Of a stretch of 64,000 bases of DNA, positions 59,449-64,000 are shown piece after piece. The stretch is taken from assembly GCF_003207955.1 (NCBI RefSeq), contig NZ_NOXG01000012.1:1-64000 (forward strand). Reading direction: 5' to 3'. This DNA comes from Novacetimonas pomaceti. GTDB taxonomy: Bacteria; Pseudomonadota; Alphaproteobacteria; Acetobacterales; Acetobacteraceae. The notes under the pieces were generated by a model, which was not told the origin of the DNA, made no database searches, and saw only the letters and a list, made by a program, of their open reading frames with translations. The position numbers and the translations under genes are program-made. The stretch's first letter is position 1. Every line of letters begins with the position of its first letter.

Positions 59449-60780
59449 TCAGTCCTGTTTCGGGGTATAGTCCCGCCACAGCCACAACAGGGCCTCTGGC
59501 AGGGTCTGGGCAATTGTCGCCCCATCTATGTGGCCCGCATTGCGTGACAGGACAAACTGGTAATCATATCCCTTGCGGCCCAGCACCCGCGCCATGTTTT
59601 CACTCGCCAGTACCCAGTCATGCATGCCATCGGGCATGGCGGGCGCGGGATAGAACAGGTCCTGATCCCCCGCAGCGAACCAGAACCGGATCGGCGCGCG
59701 GGGCGCATCTGGCATCAGGGGGGCCCCCGGCTGCTTTCCCGTCGCGTTCGGCGCGCCCGCCCACGGGGAATGATACTGCCACGCCCCGCCGGGCATCGCC
59801 GGGTCATGCGGCCATTGCTGGTTGGTCAGCGTGGGGGAATAGGCCAGAACGCGATGGTACAGGTCGGGATGGAACCATGCCATGCCAAAGGCCGCGCCGC
59901 CGCTGGAACTGACCCCCATCGTGGCCCGGCCGTCGGGATCGCGGGTCAGGCTTACCCCGGCCTGCTGCTGCGCCAGTGGCAGGACCTCGCGCTCGACCCA
60001 TTCGGCATAGGTGCCCGAAGCCGTGTCATATTCCAGTCCACGCTCGCTGCCCTGCGCGTCCTGTCCACCCGCGCCGATGCCAATCGCGATCATGGGTGGC
60101 AGCCGATGGCTGGCGATCAGGACATCGAGGACGGCGAACAGGTCCCGGCCGGGATAGATGCCATCCGCCCCGCCATCGCCAAACACCACAAAGGGCGCCC
60201 TGGTGCCCGCCCTGTACTGCGCGGGTACATACACATCGACCTGCCGCGTCCACGGGGCGGGATGGCTTGCCATCAGGCGCAGGTCCGACGGATCGCCGGG
60301 TTCGGAATGGGCGGTATAGATCGCGCCATTGGGACAGTTGTCCGGATCGTCACGCGCGATGCCGTTCCTGAACAGGACGCTGTGTCCGGAATCCATGGTG
60401 AAGGAGACAACGCGCCCGTGCGGCACGCTGGCGGCTGTCGCGAATTCGGGCGCGACCGGGTGGGTTGGCCCCAGCACGAAATTGCCATTGACCGTGACCG
60501 GCGGCACGCTGCCATCGGGCAGGTCGCGCGCGGCGGGGTAATGCGCATCATGCGGGTCGCGCCGTGGCGGCATGCGATCAAGCGTCATTCCCGAAAGGTC
60601 GATGAAGAACGGGGCCTGCGGACGGGTGGTATTGGCCACGGGTGGCTGCGGGATGCGCAGGGACTGGCAGTCCGCGCGGGCCTGCCGCCATGGCGCGACA
60701 AGGCAGAGCGCGCCGATAATCAGGGGAAATGAAAGCCGTGTCCTGAAACCCAATATCAATATCCGTATCCCGTTTTCCAT
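59449..60780 (-). CDS. Exported esterase (alpha/beta hydrolase, Fes/esterase-D type)
   Basis: The 443-residue protein begins with a signal peptide (NGIRILILGFRTRLSFPLII, cleavage near RQARA). It has a beta-rich N-terminal domain and then a PF00756-type hydrolase: VDVYVPAQYRAGTRAPFVVF, then GDGGADGIYPGRDLFAVLDV. The nucleophile Ser is in ATMGVSSSGGAAFGMAWFHP. Asp and His follow in WFAAGDQDLFYPAPA and SRNAGHIDGATI. The architecture resembles enterochelin-esterase/antigen-85-like enzymes, which cleave ester bonds of siderophores or glycolipids. The Met at 60780 is chosen because it starts the signal; the frame is open from 60834. It lies 115 bp downstream of the acylase gene on the same strand. 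Confidence 0.85.
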   Translation of the reverse strand: MENGIRILILGFRTRLSFPLIIGALCLVAPWRQARADCQSLRIPQPPVANTTRPQAPFFIDLSGMTLDRMPPRRDPHDAHYPAARDLPDGSVPPVTVNGNFVLGPTHPVAPEFATAASVPHGRVVSFTMDSGHSVLFRNGIARDDPDNCPNGAIYTAHSEPGDPSDLRLMASHPAPWTRQVDVYVPAQYRAGTRAPFVVFGDGGADGIYPGRDLFAVLDVLIASHRLPPMIAIGIGAGGQDAQGSERGLEYDTASGTYAEWVEREVLPLAQQQAGVSLTRDPDGRATMGVSSSGGAAFGMAWFHPDLYHRVLAYSPTLTNQQWPHDPAMPGGAWQYHSPWAGAPNATGKQPGAPLMPDAPRAPIRFWFAAGDQDLFYPAPAMPDGMHDWVLASENMARVLGRKGYDYQFVLSRNAGHIDGATIAQTLPEALLWLWRDYTPKQD

Positions 60781-60895
60781 GAAGGGTGCCGACGCCCCGG
60801 TCAGATTGGCATGCCGGTCAGACCGGAACCCCACTCAAACACGCGACGCGTCCCATATCCACCCCGGCGTCCCGGCCCCACGGGGGCTGGGCTGA

Positions 60896-63115
60896 TCAGC
60901 CGCCGGGCGCGTAACGCCGTTCCACATGGCCCCGCAACTGCGCGGGATGAAAATAGACCTCGCGCAGGTTCCCGTCGCTGTATCGCTGTGCCTGGTCGGT
61001 GAAATGACGCGAGGCCGGGTCGCTGCTCTCTCCCCCGGTGGAGACAGCCCACGCATGGACCCTGCGGCCGAATTCCACCACGGCGACGAAGCTGTTGCCG
61101 CTGGTGCCGTAATAGCGTTTCGTCCCCGGATAACGTTTCGCCCCGAACGAGGCGAGCGAGCCCCATATGGCGGACGTGAACGGGACGGCCATGCTCGGCT
61201 GCGCGTCGCTGAAGGGCTGGACCAGATCGCCATTGATCCGCTGGAAACGGTTGATCGTCCCCCACGGCACCTGCCAGCTGCCAAAATCATGCACCAGACG
61301 GTTTACCGCCGCGTCCAGCCGGTCCAGCTTTTCCGCATCGCTGACGCGCGTGGCCAGGCCATCGTAAATCGAGATCCCCTCTGCCGTGGCAAGCGGACGC
61401 ACCCGTTCAAGCAGCCCGTCCCCCCAGAACACGGCCAGCGACGTCGCCGTGGAATCCGCGGCCCACCGATTGTCCCAGCCCCGCAGCAGCGCGACCGGCC
61501 CGGCCAGCCGTGCCTTCTGCGCGGCGCCAGCCGGCAGGTGTTCCCATGCGGAGACGAGCTGGGGCACCAGCAGCGCGAATTCGGGAAGCCACGGATCATA
61601 GGCCGCCTTCATCAGGGATCGGGCGGTGAAATCCCTGCCCCCGTCCAGCAGGCGGGTTGCGTGGATGCCACGCGGGTTTTCCCCGGCCATGTCCATGTAA
61701 CGTGGATAGTTCTCCCGCCGTGGACTTTCGCCTCCCGAAGCCGACCAGGGCCAGTCGTTGGTGTTCATGACCCAGCCATCGGATGGGTTGATGACCTGCG
61801 GCAGTTCGGAAAGGGCATGCAGCCCGTGCCAGTCCGTCGCCGGGTCGCTGCCATCGACGGGATGGCGGTAATCGAACCTGTCGTCGCGGCGCGGCACGAA
61901 CTGGGGATGAAGGTAGGCGATCTCCCCCTTCCGGTCCGCGAAGATGGTATTATTCGACGAGTTCGCCTGAAGCGCGGATATTTTCAGGAACTGCGCGTAA
62001 TCCTTTGCCTTGGTGCGCAAAAATGACTGTTCCAGCGCGGGAACGGGCCGGTACATCAGCGCGGTGCTGATCCATCTGTCCCCTTCCGTCCTGACAACCG
62101 GGCCATGACGGGTGGTGTTGACGTTAAATTCGCGCTTGGCAAATCCGCCCGATGGCAGGCGTACCCGCACCATGACCCTGCGGGTTTCAACCGGAAGTTC
62201 CCTGTTGCCATAGCGGTAATAGACCCGGCCATCGTGGCGGGTGACCGTTTCGGCAAATTCGTCAACCACGTCGACACCGCTTGACGTGTGCATCCATCCG
62301 GCGTGGGGATTGAACCCCTGATAGATGAAAAACTGCCCCCACGTGACCGCGCCATAGGCATTGAGTCCCTGATCGCTGGTCATCTGCAGTTCGGAGCGGA
62401 AGAAGAAGCTGGTATGCGGGTTGATCAGCAGCAGCGCATGCCCGTCCGCTGTGCGGGAGGGCGCAATCGCGATCCCGTTCGACCCTTTCGGCTCCTTCGG
62501 TCTGGCGCCGCGTTCTTCCGCGTCCGGCGCGACGGGCCGGTTTTCATAGAATGCCTGCAGCCGCGTCAGCGAAATACGCTCCACATCGCCGCCGATACTG
62601 CCCTCGGTAAAGCTGAGGGCCATCCATGGCTCGAAATGGGTGATGACGCGCGGCTTTATCTGCGGATGCGTCCTGAGATACCAGTTCAGCCCATCGGCCC
62701 ACGCATTCATCAGCCGTTTCAGCCATCGGGGGGACGTGGCATAATCCGCCTGCAGTCCGGCCGGATCGACAAACAGCCGCATGCGCAGATCCTGCCACAA
62801 TGCGCTTTCGCCTTCGGCCTCCGCCAGCCGGCCGAGCGATACGAGGTAATTGGTCTCTACCCGGTTGAAATCGTCCTCCGCCTGCGCGTAGCTGGCGCCG
62901 AAAACGGCATCGGCATCCGTGCGTCCGCGCACATGGGCGATGCCCCAGTTATCACGGGTGATCGTCACCCTGCGGGCCTCGTGTTGCAGGCGGGCCGTAT
63001 CATCGGGCGCGGCTGCATGCGCGCAGGGCATCATCCCGCAAGGCATCATCCCCACGTACATGGCCCCGAGAAACAGCATGCGGGAGGTTGCAACACGAAA
63101 AGGCAGGGTTATCAT
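60896..63115 (-). CDS. Penicillin acylase family N-terminal nucleophile hydrolase, exported
   Basis: The 739-residue precursor has a signal peptide and the penicillin amidase fold. VTITRDNWGIAHVRGRTDAD opens the alpha chain, and the autocatalytic site is KGSNGIAIAPSRTADGHALL, where the Ser (about residue 211) becomes the new N-terminus of the beta chain. The catalytic Asn/Arg block follows in NTTRHGPVVRTEGDR, and SALQANSSNNTIFADRKGEI is also conserved. The family cleaves amide bonds of penicillins, acyl-homoserine lactones or other acylated amines; the close relatives cannot be separated by eye. The frame opens at 63961, but the part beyond 63115 is antisense to the next gene. Start 63115 has a weak ribosome binding site; 63079 is an alternative. 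Confidence 0.88.
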   Translation of the reverse strand: MITLPFRVATSRMLFLGAMYVGMMPCGMMPCAHAAAPDDTARLQHEARRVTITRDNWGIAHVRGRTDADAVFGASYAQAEDDFNRVETNYLVSLGRLAEAEGESALWQDLRMRLFVDPAGLQADYATSPRWLKRLMNAWADGLNWYLRTHPQIKPRVITHFEPWMALSFTEGSIGGDVERISLTRLQAFYENRPVAPDAEERGARPKEPKGSNGIAIAPSRTADGHALLLINPHTSFFFRSELQMTSDQGLNAYGAVTWGQFFIYQGFNPHAGWMHTSSGVDVVDEFAETVTRHDGRVYYRYGNRELPVETRRVMVRVRLPSGGFAKREFNVNTTRHGPVVRTEGDRWISTALMYRPVPALEQSFLRTKAKDYAQFLKISALQANSSNNTIFADRKGEIAYLHPQFVPRRDDRFDYRHPVDGSDPATDWHGLHALSELPQVINPSDGWVMNTNDWPWSASGGESPRRENYPRYMDMAGENPRGIHATRLLDGGRDFTARSLMKAAYDPWLPEFALLVPQLVSAWEHLPAGAAQKARLAGPVALLRGWDNRWAADSTATSLAVFWGDGLLERVRPLATAEGISIYDGLATRVSDAEKLDRLDAAVNRLVHDFGSWQVPWGTINRFQRINGDLVQPFSDAQPSMAVPFTSAIWGSLASFGAKRYPGTKRYYGTSGNSFVAVVEFGRRVHAWAVSTGGESSDPASRHFTDQAQRYSDGNLREVYFHPAQLRGHVERRYAPGG

Positions 63116-63164
63116 CGGCAAAAATCTATTCACAGGCGCAACGAGATGCAAGGTCGGGGGCGCA

Positions 63165-64000
63165 TGCGCATGGGAAAGGCCGCGATGCGTTTCACGGGAT
63201 ATTTCACGCGATATTTTTTGGCCGCATGGCTGGTGACGCTCCTTGCGGTTCCGGCATGGGGCGATGCATGGGCCGATGACCTGCTGATCCGTCCCGCGCG
63301 GGTCTTTGACGGCATCGATCCCCATCCGCACGAAGGGTGGACGGTCCTGATCCATGACGGACGCATCGCGGCCGTCGGCCCGGCGACGGGCACGATGCCT
63401 GCGGGCGCACGCGTGATCGACTTGCCGGGCACGACGTTGCTGCCCGGCCTGATCGAGGGACATTCGCACCTGTTCCTTCATCCCTATGACGAGGCAAAAT
63501 GGGACGATCAGGTCCTGCATGAACCGCTGGCGCTGCGCACCGTGCGCGCGACGGTCGCGGCAAGGGCGACCCTCATGGCCGGTTTCACCACGGTGCGTGA
63601 CCTCGGGACCGAGGGGGCGGGTTACGCCGATGTCGGCCTGAAACAGGCCATCGAACAGGGCATCATCCCGGGGCCGCGCATGCTGGTGGCGACGCGCGCG
63701 CTGGTCGCGACCGGCTCCTACGGGCCAAAGGGGTTTGAACCCGGTGTCGCCATTCCGCAGGGCGCGCAGGAGGCGGATGGCCCCGAACTGGTCCGTGCCG
63801 CCCGGCAGCAGATCGCAGCGGGCGCGGATGTGGTCAAGCTTTACGCGGATTACCATTGGGGACCGGGCGAGCCCAGCCGCCCGACCTTCCTGATGGAGGA
63901 AATGCGCGCGGCGGTGGAGGCCGCCCATTCGGCCGGGCGGATCGTCGCCGCCCACGCGCATTCGGCCGAGGGGATGCGCCGCGCCATTCTCGCGGGTGTC
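63165..64000 (+). CDS. Exported amidohydrolase family protein (cut by right edge)
   Basis: A signal peptide (FLAAWLVTLLAVPAWGDAWA) is followed by the amidohydrolase fold: LLIRPARVFDGIDPHPHEGW, the HxH metal motif in LPGLIEGHSHLFLHPYD, VVKLYADYHW with the carboxylated Lys, and IVAAHAHSAEGMRRAILAGV with the next metal His. This is the imidazolonepropionase/prolidase-like branch often called Xaa-Pro dipeptidase-like. It should be a periplasmic metal-dependent hydrolase of peptides or lactams. The ATG at 63165 has GGGGG just before it; 63171 and 63186 are alternatives. It is divergent from the acylase gene, only 49 bp apart. The C-terminal part lies outside the window. Confidence 0.87.

Noticed and set aside
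63116..63961. N-terminal extension of the penicillin acylase frame up to 63961
   Set aside because: This part is antisense to the amidohydrolase gene, and the signal peptide lies just after 63115.

Overview
The window reads as chromosomal DNA of an acetic acid bacterium (Acetobacteraceae, closest in feel to Komagataeibacter/Gluconacetobacter). The grounds are high GC with strong third-position GC in nearly every gene, an OprB-type porin, an L-idonate/5-keto-gluconate dehydrogenase pair, several dehydrogenase families typical of these oxidative bacteria, a TonB receptor followed by a (broken) flavin amine oxidase, and IS630/IS5 debris. The genus is an inference; no rRNA or marker gene is present. 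I saw no tRNA, rRNA, CRISPR array or prophage.

Layout. 1-1070: an IS630-type element cut by the left edge, next to the tail of a peptidase-like gene. 1091-6412 (minus): cation/proton antiporter, FUSC-type exporter and malic enzyme, divergent from a LysR regulator (6529-7434). 7594-9748: DJ-1/PfpI protein with an overlapping membrane protein, then a glutathione S-transferase. 10277-18868: a giant cyclic beta-1,2-glucan synthase. 19164-20228: an aquaporin-like channel with a striking histidine-rich N-terminus. 20327-26135 (minus): a compact catabolic operon of unknown substrate (Gfo/Idh/MocA oxidoreductase, MFS transporter, 2-keto-pentenoate hydratase-type enzyme, D-2-hydroxyacid dehydrogenase, OprB porin). 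26375-29079: half of a short-chain acyl-CoA synthetase divergent from a ScfR-like regulator. 29280-36312: dehydrogenases (L-idonate 5-dehydrogenase, gluconate 5-dehydrogenase-like SDR, ketopantoate reductase-like, lone ferredoxin, semialdehyde dehydrogenase, quinone oxidoreductase). 36449-41293: Lhr-type helicase. 41345-44502: dienelactone hydrolase, thiopurine methyltransferase, and a second copy of the antiporter. 44723-50442 (minus): a complete RND efflux operon. 50826-53355: CrcB fluoride channel, universal stress protein, and an unknown membrane protein. 53532-59275: an IS5-bounded island with a TonB receptor, two decayed genes and a YbaK-type deacylase. 59449-64000: exported esterase, penicillin-acylase-type enzyme and amidohydrolase (cut by the right edge).

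Between genes I found a small dispersed palindromic element. Two full copies of about 155 bp (30382-30538 and 44568-44720) have imperfect terminal inverted repeats of the type GACTGTTTGAAA/TTTCAAACAGTC around internal hairpins. There is one short copy inside a broken amine oxidase gene (57503-57581) and one end fragment (20272-20312). Both full copies sit between convergent genes. This element, the histidine-pentad aquaporin, the half acyl-CoA synthetase beside its likely regulator, and the uncharacterised catabolic operon are the most unusual things in the window.
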